Shown: positions 17,452 through 26,721, counted from the stretch's first letter. The stretch: DNA of 64,000 nt from Sphingomonas ginsenosidivorax (GCF_007995065.1 NZ_VOQR01000001.1:1987001-2051000), one strand, 5' to 3'. The notes: generated by a model from the letters alone, not told the origin. A program made the numbers and translations.

Positions 17452-19653
17452 TCAGGCGATCGGCGGCAGCCTGTCCAGATAGGTGTCCAGCGTGATGGGA
17501 AAATCACGCACGCGGGCCCCGGTGGCGTTGTAGACCGCGTTGGCGATCGCCGCGCCGATCCCGGTCATGCCGAGCTCGCCCACTCCCTTGGCCTTCATCG
17601 GTGAGATGGTCGGGTCGACCTCATCGATGAAGATCGCCTCGGTATGCGGGATGTCGGCATGGACGGGCACCTCATAGCTGGCGAGATCGTGGTTCACGAA
17701 GAAGCCGAATCTCTTGTCGATCGCGAGCGCCTCCATCAGCGCGCCCCCTGCCCCCATTGTCATCGCGCCGATCACCTGGCTGCGAGCGGTCTTGGGATTG
17801 AGGATGCGCCCCGCCGCACACACCGCCAGCATCCGCCGCAACCGCAATTCGCCCGTCATCGCGTGGATCGCGACTTCGACGAAATGCGCGCCGAACGCTG
17901 CCTGTTCGTAGGTCTTGCTCATCGCCTCGTCGAATTCGAGGATGTCCTCCGCGACCAGCTCGCCCGCCTTCGCTGCATCGACCAGCGCGACCCGTCGGTT
18001 GCCCGAGCGGACGACGCCGTCGGCGAAATCGACATCGGTGCCGTTGAACCCGAGCCGTTGCGCGACCTGTTCGCGCAGCTTCACGCACGCCGCGTACAAC
18101 GCCGAGGTCGAACTGGTCGCACCGCGCTGGCCGATCGATCCGACCGACAAGGGATAGTCCGAATCACCGAGGCGGACGACGACCCGGTCGAGTTCCACCC
18201 CCATCATCTCGGCCGCGGTCTGGCCCAGGATGGTGTAGCTGCCGGTCCCGATGTCGGTCATGTCGGTTTCGACGATCACGCGGCCGTCGACCGCGAGTCG
18301 CACCCGGGCCGACGAATTCCGCACCCGGGCGCCGCGCACCGCCGCCGCGACCCCCATGCCGATCAGCCAGGCGCCTTCGCGCCGCCCGCCCGGCTTGGCG
18401 ACACGCTTGTCCCACCCGAACCGCGCCGCACCCGTCTGCAGGCACTGCACGAGATTGCGTGTCGAGAACGGCTTGTCGGGCTCGGTCGGGTTGACACGCG
18501 TGTCGTTGCGGATGCGCAGTTCGACCGGGTCCATGCCCAGTTGGTCGGCGAGTTCGTCCATTGCCGATTCGATCGCCAGCATGCCCGGCGCCTCGCCCGG
18601 GGCGCGCATGGCGTTGCCCTCGGGCAGGTCGAGCACCGCCATCCGGTGCTGCGTCGCGCGGTGGTCGCCCGCATACATCAGCGGCGTCGGAATGGTCGCC
18701 GCCTCCGCAGCGCCGTCGGCATGGAGATTGCCGGACCAGCTCTGATGGCCGAACGCGGTGATGCGGCCGTCGGCGGTCGCCCCGATCCGGATGCGCTGCA
18801 CCGTCGCCGGGCGGTGCGTGCCCATGTTGGCGATCAGCGGCCGGCCGATCGCGATCTTGACGGGCCGACCGACGGCGCGCGACGCGAGCGCCGCCATGAC
18901 CGCGTCCGCCAGCACCGACGCCTTGCCGCCGAACCCGCCGCCGACGAACGACGCGACCATGCGGATCCGGTCGATCGGGATGTTCAGGATCTTCGCCAGA
19001 TCGCGGCGCGCCCAGAAGACCACCTGCTGCGAGGTCCACAACGTCACCCGGTCGCCCTGCCAGCTGGCGATCGTGGCATGGGGCTCCATCGCCGCATGGC
19101 TCTGGTCGGGCGTCGTGTATCGGGTGTCGAGCCGGACCGGGGCGTCGGCGAACGCCTTGGCAAAATCGCCGCGCGCGGTATCGGGGAAGCGCGGATGCGC
19201 CACCGCCGTACCGATCTGCGCGGCCAGGTCGAACCGCCCCGACTGCCGGGCGTAATCGACGCGCACGAGGGCGGCGGCGGCGCGCGCCTGTTCGAACGTT
19301 TCTGCGACGACCACCCCGATCGCCTGGTTGTAATGCTGGATATCCGGCCCGCCCAGCACCGTCGCGCGGAACAGCTCGCCGACCCCCATCGGCCCGACGT
19401 CCCGCGCCGTCACGACACCGAGCACGCCGTGCGCCGCCAGCGCATCGCGCGTGTCGAGCGTGCGGATGCGCCCCTTGGCGATCGCGCTGCCGATCACATG
19501 ACCGTACACCGCGTCCGGCACGGCATCGCGGCGTTCATAGGCGTATCGCGCGAGTCCCGTGACCTTGAGCGGCCCGTCGATCCGGTCCTTGGCCTGTCCC
19601 ACGACCTTCATCCGGTCGATCGGGTTGGCGCCTTCCGGCTTGTCGAACTTCAT
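17452..19653 (-). CDS. Xanthine dehydrogenase-family molybdopterin-binding subunit (stand-alone)
   Basis: 733 residues of the large subunit of molybdenum hydroxylases. Seen: the N-terminal a/b-hammerhead domain (VTGLARYAYERRD), molybdopterin-binding segments QQVVFWARRDLAKIL, VASFVGGGFGGKA and NAMRAPGEAPGMLAIE, and the expected catalytic Glu in KGVGELGMTGIGAAIANAV. Such subunits hydroxylate aldehydes or N-heterocycles with water-derived oxygen. They normally work with a 2Fe-2S subunit and a FAD subunit, neither of which is encoded next to it. Start at 19653 after GGGAGAGGGTGG; no signal peptide. Divergent from the serine hydrolase, sharing element C. It must use partner subunits from elsewhere or a different acceptor. 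Confidence 0.9.
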   Translation of the reverse strand: MKFDKPEGANPIDRMKVVGQAKDRIDGPLKVTGLARYAYERRDAVPDAVYGHVIGSAIAKGRIRTLDTRDALAAHGVLGVVTARDVGPMGVGELFRATVLGGPDIQHYNQAIGVVVAETFEQARAAAALVRVDYARQSGRFDLAAQIGTAVAHPRFPDTARGDFAKAFADAPVRLDTRYTTPDQSHAAMEPHATIASWQGDRVTLWTSQQVVFWARRDLAKILNIPIDRIRMVASFVGGGFGGKASVLADAVMAALASRAVGRPVKIAIGRPLIANMGTHRPATVQRIRIGATADGRITAFGHQSWSGNLHADGAAEAATIPTPLMYAGDHRATQHRMAVLDLPEGNAMRAPGEAPGMLAIESAMDELADQLGMDPVELRIRNDTRVNPTEPDKPFSTRNLVQCLQTGAARFGWDKRVAKPGGRREGAWLIGMGVAAAVRGARVRNSSARVRLAVDGRVIVETDMTDIGTGSYTILGQTAAEMMGVELDRVVVRLGDSDYPLSVGSIGQRGATSSTSALYAACVKLREQVAQRLGFNGTDVDFADGVVRSGNRRVALVDAAKAGELVAEDILEFDEAMSKTYEQAAFGAHFVEVAIHAMTGELRLRRMLAVCAAGRILNPKTARSQVIGAMTMGAGGALMEALAIDKRFGFFVNHDLASYEVPVHADIPHTEAIFIDEVDPTISPMKAKGVGELGMTGIGAAIANAVYNATGARVRDFPITLDTYLDRLPPIA

Positions 19654-19706
19654 CCACCCTCTCCCAAGGTCCCGGGCAGTCGTTGACAGCACCCGTCAGC
19701 AGTAAT

Positions 19707-19740
19707 AGCTGATATACGATCGTTCGTTCGATAATGCGAA
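19707..19740 (-). promoter_or_regulatory. Shared regulon element, site C (divergent molybdoenzyme / serine hydrolase)
   Basis: Read on the minus strand: boxes TTCGCATTATCGAA and ATCGTATATCAGCT with a six-base spacer. It sits between divergent genes, 53 bases from the molybdoenzyme start and 65 bases from the serine hydrolase start. The first box resembles the published PcaR-type IclR box GTTCGATAATCGCAC. Confidence 0.75.
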
Positions 19741-19805
19741 CCAGAATTCTGGTCCGGAATCTAGCAGCGAGCGAGCATAGTCAGCCTGGTCGGAGAGGAC
19801 AGCCT

Positions 19806-21257
19806 GTGGTCCGAAAGGACGTCCCGCATCGCCCGATGCACGCGAAGCCCGTCGCGGTCTTGGCCATCCTCGCCGTGACGGTCGCCGCCGCGGCTCAGCG
19901 CGCACCGGGGACCGCACGGCACGGCACCGCGCAATATGCAGGCATGCGCGCCCTGCATCTGTGTACGGGCTATTTCGCGACCGAAGCGCCACGCGCGCTG
20001 ATCGATGCGACGATCGAGGCCAATGCCGGTCCTGCCCCCGCGACCCCGATGCGCACCGAGGTCGACGAACGTGCGCGCACCGTCTCGGTCCGCTACGCCG
20101 CTGACATGCCGCCGCGCATCGCGGTGTCGCGGGCGGGCATGGGCTGCACGATGCTGCCGATCGGTGCGGATGTCGCGCTGGCGAAACAACTGATCCGCGT
20201 CCCGCTCGAGGCACCACGTCTCGACGACCGCTCTTGGCCCATGGGCGACCGCGACGCGCGCGCGCCGCTGCCGGCACGAGACGAAGCGGCGGTCGAGCGC
20301 GTCCTCGACGCCGCCTTCGAGGACGAAAAGGGCGCGTATGGCGGCAAGACCTGGGGCGTGGTCGTGCTGCACGACGGGAAGATCGTCGCCGAACGCTACA
20401 GCCACGGATTTGCACGCCACATCGCTGCGCGGACCAATTCGATGTGCAAGAGTCTGGGCGCCACGCTGGTCGGCGTCGGGGTTCGGACCGGACGCGTCGA
20501 TCTCAACCGCCCCGCGCCACTTGCGGAATGGCGCACGCCGGGCGATCCGCGTGGCGCGATCACCACCGACAATCTGCTGCGGATGACCAGCGGGCTCTAC
20601 AGTGACGGCCCGCAGGACCCGCAGGTCGAGATCTATCGATCCGGCGCGGCGATCGCCGATATCGCCGCCCGCAACATGATGGACGCGCAGCCGGGCACGC
20701 GCTTCGTCTATGCCGGCACCGACACGAACCTGGCGATGCGCGGCCTGCGCCAGGCTCTGTCGGAGGATGCAGCCTACCCCGCCTTCCCGTATCGTGCGCT
20801 GTTGTGGAAGCTCGGCATGACGCGGACGGTCGTTGAGACGGACTGGAACAACGACTTCATCGTGTCGGGTCAATGCTGGAGCACCGCGCGCGACTTTGCG
20901 CGACTGGGGATGCTCTATCTCGCCGACGGGCGCTGGAACGGTGAACGCCTTCTGCCCGCCGGCTGGACGACATACGTGTCGTCGCCCCTCTCCGTGCAAC
21001 CGAAGAGGCCCAGTATCGGCGGCGATGCCGGCTACGGCGCGCAGTTCTGGCTGTTCGGCGGCATGGACGGGCTGCCCAGCGACGCCTTCTCCGCGTTCGG
21101 CGCGATGGGGCAATATGCAGTGATCGTGCCGTCGAGGAACCTGGTCGTCGTCCGCCGCGGGCTCGACCACGATCCGCCGTTCAGGATCCAGAAGTTTGCA
21201 GCCGATGTGATGAACGCAGTGGCGCCGCAACCCGCTTCCAGGAAGGAACTTCGATGA
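19806..21257 (+). CDS. Exported serine hydrolase, class C beta-lactamase / NylB-like
   Basis: About 483 residues. GTG at 19806 was chosen because GGAGAGGA lies six bases upstream; ATG at 19836 is in frame. A signal peptide follows (AVLAILAVTVAAAAQRAP). After an N-terminal region of about 150 residues with two Cys, the penicillin-recognising fold begins: SMCK (Ser-x-x-Lys nucleophile motif), FVYAGTDTNLA at the place of the Tyr motif, and FGAMGQYAVIVPSRNLVVVRRG near the end. The TDTN pattern is closer to NylB-type amidases/esterases than to true beta-lactamases. It probably cleaves an ester or amide in the periplasm. Its stop overlaps the PrpD-like gene by four bases. Confidence 0.85.
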   Translation: MVRKDVPHRPMHAKPVAVLAILAVTVAAAAQRAPGTARHGTAQYAGMRALHLCTGYFATEAPRALIDATIEANAGPAPATPMRTEVDERARTVSVRYAADMPPRIAVSRAGMGCTMLPIGADVALAKQLIRVPLEAPRLDDRSWPMGDRDARAPLPARDEAAVERVLDAAFEDEKGAYGGKTWGVVVLHDGKIVAERYSHGFARHIAARTNSMCKSLGATLVGVGVRTGRVDLNRPAPLAEWRTPGDPRGAITTDNLLRMTSGLYSDGPQDPQVEIYRSGAAIADIAARNMMDAQPGTRFVYAGTDTNLAMRGLRQALSEDAAYPAFPYRALLWKLGMTRTVVETDWNNDFIVSGQCWSTARDFARLGMLYLADGRWNGERLLPAGWTTYVSSPLSVQPKRPSIGGDAGYGAQFWLFGGMDGLPSDAFSAFGAMGQYAVIVPSRNLVVVRRGLDHDPPFRIQKFAADVMNAVAPQPASRKELR

Positions 21258-22768
21258 CCTCTCATCCCCGGCACCGCGCCGGTCTCGACCGGCGCGGTGC
21301 GTTGAAGAGCGCCGGTGGCCTGCTGGCCGTGTCGATGCTCCCCCTCGATACCGCCGCGGCACAGGATGCCGAGGCCACGAAACCGAGAACACCCCCGCGT
21401 GCGCGGCAGTTCCAGGGGCGGACGCTGACCGCCACGGTCGCCGACTATGCCGCCGCCACCTCGCTCGCCAGGATTCCGCCAGAGGTGCTCGATCGAGCCA
21501 GGAAGGTGGTGTTCGACGAAATGGCCTGCGCCTATTTCGGTTGCACAAGTCCGGGCGCCACCGCCGCGACGCGCCACGTTGCCGGCTGCGGCAGCCCGGG
21601 AGAGGCGCGTATCTATGGCACAGCGCTGCGCGCCTCCGCGCCCTATGCGGCGATGGCCAACGGCACGGCGGGCCACGGCTATGAGGTCGATGGTACGCAT
21701 GTCGTCGGCGGCCATCCCGGCGCCTCGATCGTCCACACCGTCACCGCGATCGCGGAGAAGCAGAATGCATCGGGCGCGGAGCTGCTCAACGCGGTGATCC
21801 TAGCCTACGATGTCGGCGTGCGCATCGTCGAGGCGTGCGGCGGCAAGTTCAGTGTGCGCGATCGCCGGCACCTCACGAGCGACTTCTTCTACGCGATGGG
21901 CGGCACCGCCGCGGCCGCGCGTATCCTCAAGCTTTCGCCGACGCGCCATCGCCATGCATTGGCGCTGGTCACGTTCCAGACAAACGGCCTGTACGCGCTG
22001 TATGCGGAGAAGGACCACATCAGCAAATCCTTCTGCAACGGCCAATACGCCTTCGCCGCGATCAGTTCGGCGCAGATGGCGCAGGCCGGGCTGGAGGGGA
22101 ACGAGGACATCATCGGCTCGGCCGAGGGCGTGCTCGACGCCTGGGGCGACGGCCGGCACGACGACGCGGTCGTCGCGGGTCTCGGTCGCGATTTCAAGAT
22201 CATGGGCGCCAACTTCAAGTTCTACAACGCGGGCTACCCGATCCATACGCCGATCGAGGCGGTCCAGACGATCATCAGGCAGAATGCCATCGCCAACGAC
22301 GCGATCCAGTCGATCCTGATCGGCATGCCGCAGAACGCGATGAAGGTCGTCGACAACCGCGAGATGCACAATATCTCGGTCCAGGACATGGTCGCCGCCA
22401 ATCTCGCCAAGGGCGGATTGAAGCTGGTCGACGAACCCTTCCCGGCGATCCTGTCCGACCCGACCTACAAGAGGCTGCGCACGCTGATCTCGGTGGCGGT
22501 CGACCCCGAGCTGCAGAGCGAATTCCCCAACGGGCGCGGCGCGCGGGTCACCATCGTCACCCGGGACGGCAAACGCCACGTCCTGCGGATCGACAATCCC
22601 CGCGGGCACAGCCTGCGCGGTGATGTCTCGTGGGACGATCTCGCCGAGAAATGGCGCGGCTCACTGCCCAATTGCGACCCCGGCCGAGCGCTGGAGATCG
22701 CCCGGAACCTCGACAAGCTGACGAGCGCGAAGGATCTGTTCGCGGCCTTTGCGGGGACCAACGGCTAA
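21254..22768 (+). CDS. MmgE/PrpD-family protein with Tat signal
   Basis: 504 residues. The N-terminus LDRRGALKSAGGLLAVSM has twin Arg before a hydrophobic stretch and a likely cleavage after DTAAAQ, so it appears exported by Tat. The mature part is MmgE/PrpD: TVADYAAATSLARIPPEVLDRARKVVFDEM, ANGTAGHGYEVDGTH, GAILAYDVG-like helix (AVILAYDVGVRIVEACG) and YPIHTPIEAVQ. The family includes 2-methylcitrate dehydratase and other dehydratases or decarboxylases, which normally act in the cytoplasm. Translation is coupled to the serine hydrolase by ATGA overlap with AAGGA upstream, suggesting they act in sequence in the periplasm. The reaction is not known. Confidence 0.87.
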   Translation: MTSHPRHRAGLDRRGALKSAGGLLAVSMLPLDTAAAQDAEATKPRTPPRARQFQGRTLTATVADYAAATSLARIPPEVLDRARKVVFDEMACAYFGCTSPGATAATRHVAGCGSPGEARIYGTALRASAPYAAMANGTAGHGYEVDGTHVVGGHPGASIVHTVTAIAEKQNASGAELLNAVILAYDVGVRIVEACGGKFSVRDRRHLTSDFFYAMGGTAAAARILKLSPTRHRHALALVTFQTNGLYALYAEKDHISKSFCNGQYAFAAISSAQMAQAGLEGNEDIIGSAEGVLDAWGDGRHDDAVVAGLGRDFKIMGANFKFYNAGYPIHTPIEAVQTIIRQNAIANDAIQSILIGMPQNAMKVVDNREMHNISVQDMVAANLAKGGLKLVDEPFPAILSDPTYKRLRTLISVAVDPELQSEFPNGRGARVTIVTRDGKRHVLRIDNPRGHSLRGDVSWDDLAEKWRGSLPNCDPGRALEIARNLDKLTSAKDLFAAFAGTNG

Positions 22769-22790
22769 CGGGGATACAGACGGTATTGCA

Positions 22791-22824
22791 ATCGGTCATT
22801 TTCGGCTATGTCCGCCATTACGAA
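22791..22824 (-). promoter_or_regulatory. Degenerate copy of the shared element upstream of iclR
   Basis: Minus strand: TTCGTAATGGCGGA is a fair box; CGAAAATGACCGAT, at the correct 20-base phase, is poor. It lies 22 bases upstream of the IclR start codon in a 77-base gap after the PrpD-like gene. Possible weak autoregulatory site. Confidence 0.3.
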
Positions 22825-22845
22825 CAAGGGGTTGGCAGAACGGCA

Positions 22846-23643
22846 ATGACTAAAGACGATGACGGTGTGGCAGAAGCGCTGGATTCCGGGGACGAGACCA
22901 CGCGGCAGCCGCAGCACCACCGCACCGTGGACCGCGTTACGCAGATCCTCGAAGAGGTCGTCTATCATCCGGGTCTGACCTTCGCCGAACTCGCGCGGAC
23001 ACTCGGCGCGCCGAAGAGTTCGGTCTATGGCTTCATGCAGGGGCTGCTGGCGACCGGTTGGCTCTACGAACAGGACCGACGCTATTATCTGGGGCCCGCG
23101 GTACACGGGCTGACGCTCGCCAGCGGCCAGGTGCGCGCGGGGCTGGTGAGCCAGGACGTGCTGGTCGACCTGCACCGCGAGACCGGGCTTCCGGTTTTCC
23201 TGGGCGTCGAGGCGGGCGACCACCTGATCTACATCGCCGAGGCCGGCGGGGACTCGATCGCCGATATCGAGGCGCGACGGAACATCCGCCGAACGCTTCT
23301 CGCCACCGCGACCGGCAAGGCGCTGCTCGCGGCGCGTCCGCAGGACGAACTGAAAGCGTTCCTGCGCCGGCACAGCCGCAGCGACGCCGCGCTCGTCGAA
23401 TCCTTCCTCAGCGAATATGACGAGATCAAGCGCACGGGCATCGCGACGAACGTCCGGCTGTCGGGCACGCGCTACGCGATCGCCACGGTGGTGCCGAGCA
23501 TCTCGGGCAAGGCGCCCGCAGCCGTCGCGCTTGTCGGCGCGACTACCAAGGTCAAGCCGCGCGCGAAGAAGCTCGCCGACCTGCTGCTCGAGCGGGTCGC
23601 GACCTGGGCCAACCACCCTGCCACCGCGCGCGAGGCGATCTAG
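22846..23643 (+). CDS. IclR-family transcriptional regulator
   Basis: 265 residues. The N-terminal winged helix-turn-helix spans about residues 25-85 (HRTVDRVTQILEEVVYH, TFAELARTLGAPKSSVYGF, WLYEQDRRYYLGPAV). The C-terminal effector domain follows, with GLPVFLGVEAGDHLIYIAEA, the IclR signature around RRTLLATATGKALLAA and GTRYAIATVVPSISG. IclR proteins bind paired palindromes as dimers of dimers and sense aromatic or other small acids. It is the only regulator in the 8.4-43.1 kb block and the natural candidate to bind the nine shared elements. It follows the PrpD-like gene by 77 bases, so it may be read through from site C as well as from a local promoter. No strong Shine-Dalgarno is seen. Confidence 0.93.
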   Translation: MTKDDDGVAEALDSGDETTRQPQHHRTVDRVTQILEEVVYHPGLTFAELARTLGAPKSSVYGFMQGLLATGWLYEQDRRYYLGPAVHGLTLASGQVRAGLVSQDVLVDLHRETGLPVFLGVEAGDHLIYIAEAGGDSIADIEARRNIRRTLLATATGKALLAARPQDELKAFLRRHSRSDAALVESFLSEYDEIKRTGIATNVRLSGTRYAIATVVPSISGKAPAAVALVGATTKVKPRAKKLADLLLERVATWANHPATAREAI

Positions 23644-23652
23644 CGATCGGCG

Positions 23653-25308
23653 CTATGCCGCAGGGTGGACGAGCGGGCCGTTGGTGACGTCGAACGTCGA
23701 CTGCGGCGCGAGCGTCTCGCCGATCTGCCGCCGGGCGGCATGGAGGTCGTTCACCACCCGGCAGGTCTCATCGATCAGCATGCTGGGGCGCCGCGCGAGA
23801 TCATAGGCGGGCCAAGCCGGCATGTTCGGGTTCTGCGGCGTACCGGAGGTGGCGAACGCGACATAGGCAGCCAACAGGTTGCGCGATGCCGCCGCCGCCC
23901 GGGCTCCGCCGCCCGCCGTCAGCCGGTCCTTGTCGAGCGTGCCGAACGCGAACGGAACGTCGATCGCGTGCGGCCCGCCCCAGATTCCGTTCTCGACCGG
24001 CGACCGCCAGTCGAACCCGGCGAGATAGACGGGCTGCTTGCCCGTCGCTGCTCGTGCCTCGGTCGCCTTGCGCATCGGCGCCCGCATCAGCGCGTCGCTA
24101 GCGACATCGACGAGCACGTCCCAAGCCGACCGCTTCGGGCCATCTTGGCGATACGCAGCGATCACGTCCTGTGCGCGCGCCTCGTCTATGCCGAACTGCG
24201 CTTGGATGCGGGTCGCGAGCTCCCGTTCGGTGACCGCCAGATTGGTGCGATCCCGCAACAGCCATGGCGTCGCCTCGGTCGCGGTGCAGCTCATGATGCC
24301 CGGCTTGGCCGCCTGCATTGCCCAGCCGGCGGCGGACTGCGGTGCGTGGATGATGTTGCGGCCGTCGACGACGGGACGCAACTGGTCGGCCTTGAGATTG
24401 GCGAGTGCCGTCACGTTCGCCGCGTATAGCCGGGCCACCGGCACTGCCTGGAGACGGCGGAGATCGCCCTTCCCCAGTCCCAGCACCCGGAGCAGTTCGT
24501 CGGTCGGATCACGCAGTTCCTGGCTCGGCCGCAGGAAGAACGCGCCAGAACCGCTCATGTTGATCGAATTGCGGAACAGCGGATCGGCTGCCGGCATCAC
24601 CGACAGCGCGACGATCTTGGCACCGCCGCCCGATTCTCCGAACACGGTGACGCGGTGCGGATCGCCTCCGAACGCGGCGATATTGGTCTGCACCCACTGC
24701 AAGGCCGCGATCAGGTCGAGCTGCCCCGCGTTCCCGGCATCCACAAAATCGGGATCGAGACCGCCGAGATTGGCATAGCCGAAGACGTTGAGACGGTGGT
24801 TGAGCGTGACGACCACGACGTCCCCGCCGCGCGCCAGCGCTGTGCCGTCGAGCGTTGCGCCATCCCCGCTGCCGCCCTGGAAACCGCCGCCATGGATATA
24901 CACCATGACGGGCCGAGCAGCGTCACGGCCCGCGCCGGGCGTGTAGACGTTGAGGACGCAGCAATCCTCCCCTTGCGGCGGCACGGGCGGAGCGACGATT
25001 TCTCGCCCGCCCGCACGCCGAGCCTGGGGGCAGCGATCGCCGAACGCCAGCGCATCGCGCACGCCGGCCCATTTCGCCACCGGTCGCGGCGCCATGAACC
25101 GATTGCGCCCGCTCGTGTCGGCGGCATAGGGCACCCCCTTGAAGCTGACGACGCCGTCCCGGGCCGCACCGCGCAGCTTGCCATCCGCGGTCTCGACGAC
25201 CGTCCCGTCGGCTGCCGCGGCGCGCGCGACCGAGAAGGCCGGCAACGCCAGCAGCACCGCCGCGCCCGACAGGAAGGTGCGACGGGTCGCGGGGCCTGTG
25301 TCGTCCAT
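23653..25308 (-). CDS. Type B carboxylesterase with Tat signal
   Basis: 551 residues. Tat-type N-terminus TRRTFLSGAAVLLALPAF with likely cleavage near RAAAADG. Family motifs: FKGVPYAADTSGRNRF, EDCCVLNVYTP, IHGGGFQGGSG (oxyanion), GESGGG (nucleophile Ser), a candidate Glu in TATEATPW and the His in GGPHAIDVPFAFG. Exported and expected to hydrolyse an ester in the periplasm. GGAGAG lies upstream of the ATG at 25308. It shares element D with the divergent CMD-cupin gene and ends nine bases from the convergent iclR. It is distant in sequence from the other two type B esterases here (loop GESGGG rather than GESAGG). Confidence 0.92.
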   Translation of the reverse strand: MDDTGPATRRTFLSGAAVLLALPAFSVARAAAADGTVVETADGKLRGAARDGVVSFKGVPYAADTSGRNRFMAPRPVAKWAGVRDALAFGDRCPQARRAGGREIVAPPVPPQGEDCCVLNVYTPGAGRDAARPVMVYIHGGGFQGGSGDGATLDGTALARGGDVVVVTLNHRLNVFGYANLGGLDPDFVDAGNAGQLDLIAALQWVQTNIAAFGGDPHRVTVFGESGGGAKIVALSVMPAADPLFRNSINMSGSGAFFLRPSQELRDPTDELLRVLGLGKGDLRRLQAVPVARLYAANVTALANLKADQLRPVVDGRNIIHAPQSAAGWAMQAAKPGIMSCTATEATPWLLRDRTNLAVTERELATRIQAQFGIDEARAQDVIAAYRQDGPKRSAWDVLVDVASDALMRAPMRKATEARAATGKQPVYLAGFDWRSPVENGIWGGPHAIDVPFAFGTLDKDRLTAGGGARAAAASRNLLAAYVAFATSGTPQNPNMPAWPAYDLARRPSMLIDETCRVVNDLHAARRQIGETLAPQSTFDVTNGPLVHPAA

Positions 25309-25365
25309 CGATCACTCTCCATCGTCGCGATCGTCGTCGATCGGCGTTGCTCGCTTTGCGAGTCT

Positions 25366-25399
25366 TCCATATATACGCATAATCGATCGTATCTGGAAA
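25366..25399 (+). promoter_or_regulatory. Shared regulon element, site D (divergent esterase / CMD-cupin)
   Basis: Boxes TCCATATATACGCA and ATCGTATCTGGAAA with a six-base spacer. It lies 57 bases upstream of the esterase start (25308) and 75 bases upstream of the CMD-cupin start (25475), so one element can serve both directions. Confidence 0.7.
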
Positions 25400-25474
25400 T
25401 ATGCGGCGGCAATGATGACCGGTGGACGGCAACCATCGCGTGCTGGCACCATAGCCGGATCAAGGAGACTGCAA

Positions 25475-26659
25475 GTGAACCGTGCCTGCGCCACCGCCTT
25501 CATCCTCGTCCTCGCTACGCCCGTCGCGGCGCAGCAGAAACGTCCCTCGGTGGCACCCAAGGCGATGCAGGAGGTCGCGCCGCAGCTCGCCACCTATACC
25601 GACGACGTACTGTTCGGCGATGTCTGGGTCCGCTCGCAGCTGAGCCCGCGCGATCGCAGCATGGTCACGCTGACCGTGCTCATCGGTACGGGCAAGAGTG
25701 CGCAGCTCGCCGGGCATCTCAACCGCGCGCTCGACAATGGCGTGACGCCGGCCGAGGTGTCGGGCCTCGTCACGCAGCTGGCCTTCTACACCGGCTGGCC
25801 CAACGCCGTTTCCGCGCTGGCGGTGATCGCGCCCGAATTCACGAAGCGCAAGATCGACACGGCGGCGTTACGCGCCGCGGTGTCGGCTGCCGCGCTGGCA
25901 CCCGAACAGCCGGCGACCGCCCGCGACAGCAACCCCGCCATGGCGAAGGGCGCACCCAAGTTCGAGGCGCTGACTGCCAACGTCATCTACGGCGACCTCT
26001 GGCGCCGCACCGACCTCACCCCGCGCGACCGCAGCCTGGTCACCATCATCGCGCTCGCCGCGAACGGTGACGAGGCGCAGCTCGCGTCGCACATGGGGCG
26101 CAGCGCAGCGTACGGACTGACCCGCGCCGATCTCGTCGAGGCGCTGACGCATCTGGCCTTCTACGCCGGCTGGCCCAAGGCCAACAGCGCGATCCGGCTG
26201 GCGATCGCCGATCAGGGCAAGCCCGCCGAGCCGGTCGTATCCGCCGATGCCGCACCACCGCTGACGGTGACTCCGCCAAGGCAGGACCCGAGCCGCGGCC
26301 CGGCCGAGCATTTCACCGGGCAGGTCACCGTCACCTCGCCGTTCAAGGCCAGTGGCGGATCGCGGCTGGGCGGCGCGACGGTCAGCTTTGCGAAGGGCGC
26401 ACGGACCAACTGGCACACGCATCCGACCGGCCAGTTGCTGGTCGTCACCACGGGCCGCGGCTGGGTGCAGGCGGCGGGTGAACCCGTACGTGTCGTCGGC
26501 CCGGGCGATATCGTCTGGACCGCCCCGGGCGTCCGTCACTGGCACGGCGCGACCGCGACCAGCGCGATGACGCATGTCGCGGCGTCCGAATCCAGAGAGG
26601 GCACCAGCGTCACCTGGATGGAGCCCGTATCCGCCGCGCAATACACGGGCCCGCGCTGA
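25475..26659 (+). CDS. Exported tandem carboxymuconolactone-decarboxylase-like / cupin fusion
   Basis: 394 residues from GTG 25475, with AAGGAGA six bases upstream. A signal peptide ends near VAAQQ. Two CMD-like repeats follow (about residues 30-125 and 160-250), each with LSPRDRSMVTL- or LTPRDRSLVTI-type helices and the matching ends LAFYTGWPNA and LAFYAGWPKA. A C-terminal cupin spans about 285-385, with the metal-ligand pattern NWHTHPTGQLLVVTTGRG and PGVRHWHGAT. No CxxC is present, so this is not an AhpD-type peroxidase; it is nearer to gamma-carboxymuconolactone decarboxylase-like proteins. Export to the periplasm is unusual for a decarboxylase. It heads an apparent two-gene operon. Reaction unknown. 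Confidence 0.87.
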   Translation: MNRACATAFILVLATPVAAQQKRPSVAPKAMQEVAPQLATYTDDVLFGDVWVRSQLSPRDRSMVTLTVLIGTGKSAQLAGHLNRALDNGVTPAEVSGLVTQLAFYTGWPNAVSALAVIAPEFTKRKIDTAALRAAVSAAALAPEQPATARDSNPAMAKGAPKFEALTANVIYGDLWRRTDLTPRDRSLVTIIALAANGDEAQLASHMGRSAAYGLTRADLVEALTHLAFYAGWPKANSAIRLAIADQGKPAEPVVSADAAPPLTVTPPRQDPSRGPAEHFTGQVTVTSPFKASGGSRLGGATVSFAKGARTNWHTHPTGQLLVVTTGRGWVQAAGEPVRVVGPGDIVWTAPGVRHWHGATATSAMTHVAASESREGTSVTWMEPVSAAQYTGPR

Positions 26660-26721
26660 TCCTTCATTTGCGGCACGCATATCCGAAGCCGGCAGAAGTC
26701 CGGCGAGTTGGGGAGAAGAAC

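Noticed and set aside
17644..19686. Long open frame opposite the molybdopterin subunit
   Set aside because: High-GC shadow of the real gene: Arg/His-rich composition, no start signal, no family resemblance. Many similar shadows elsewhere were dropped for the same reason.
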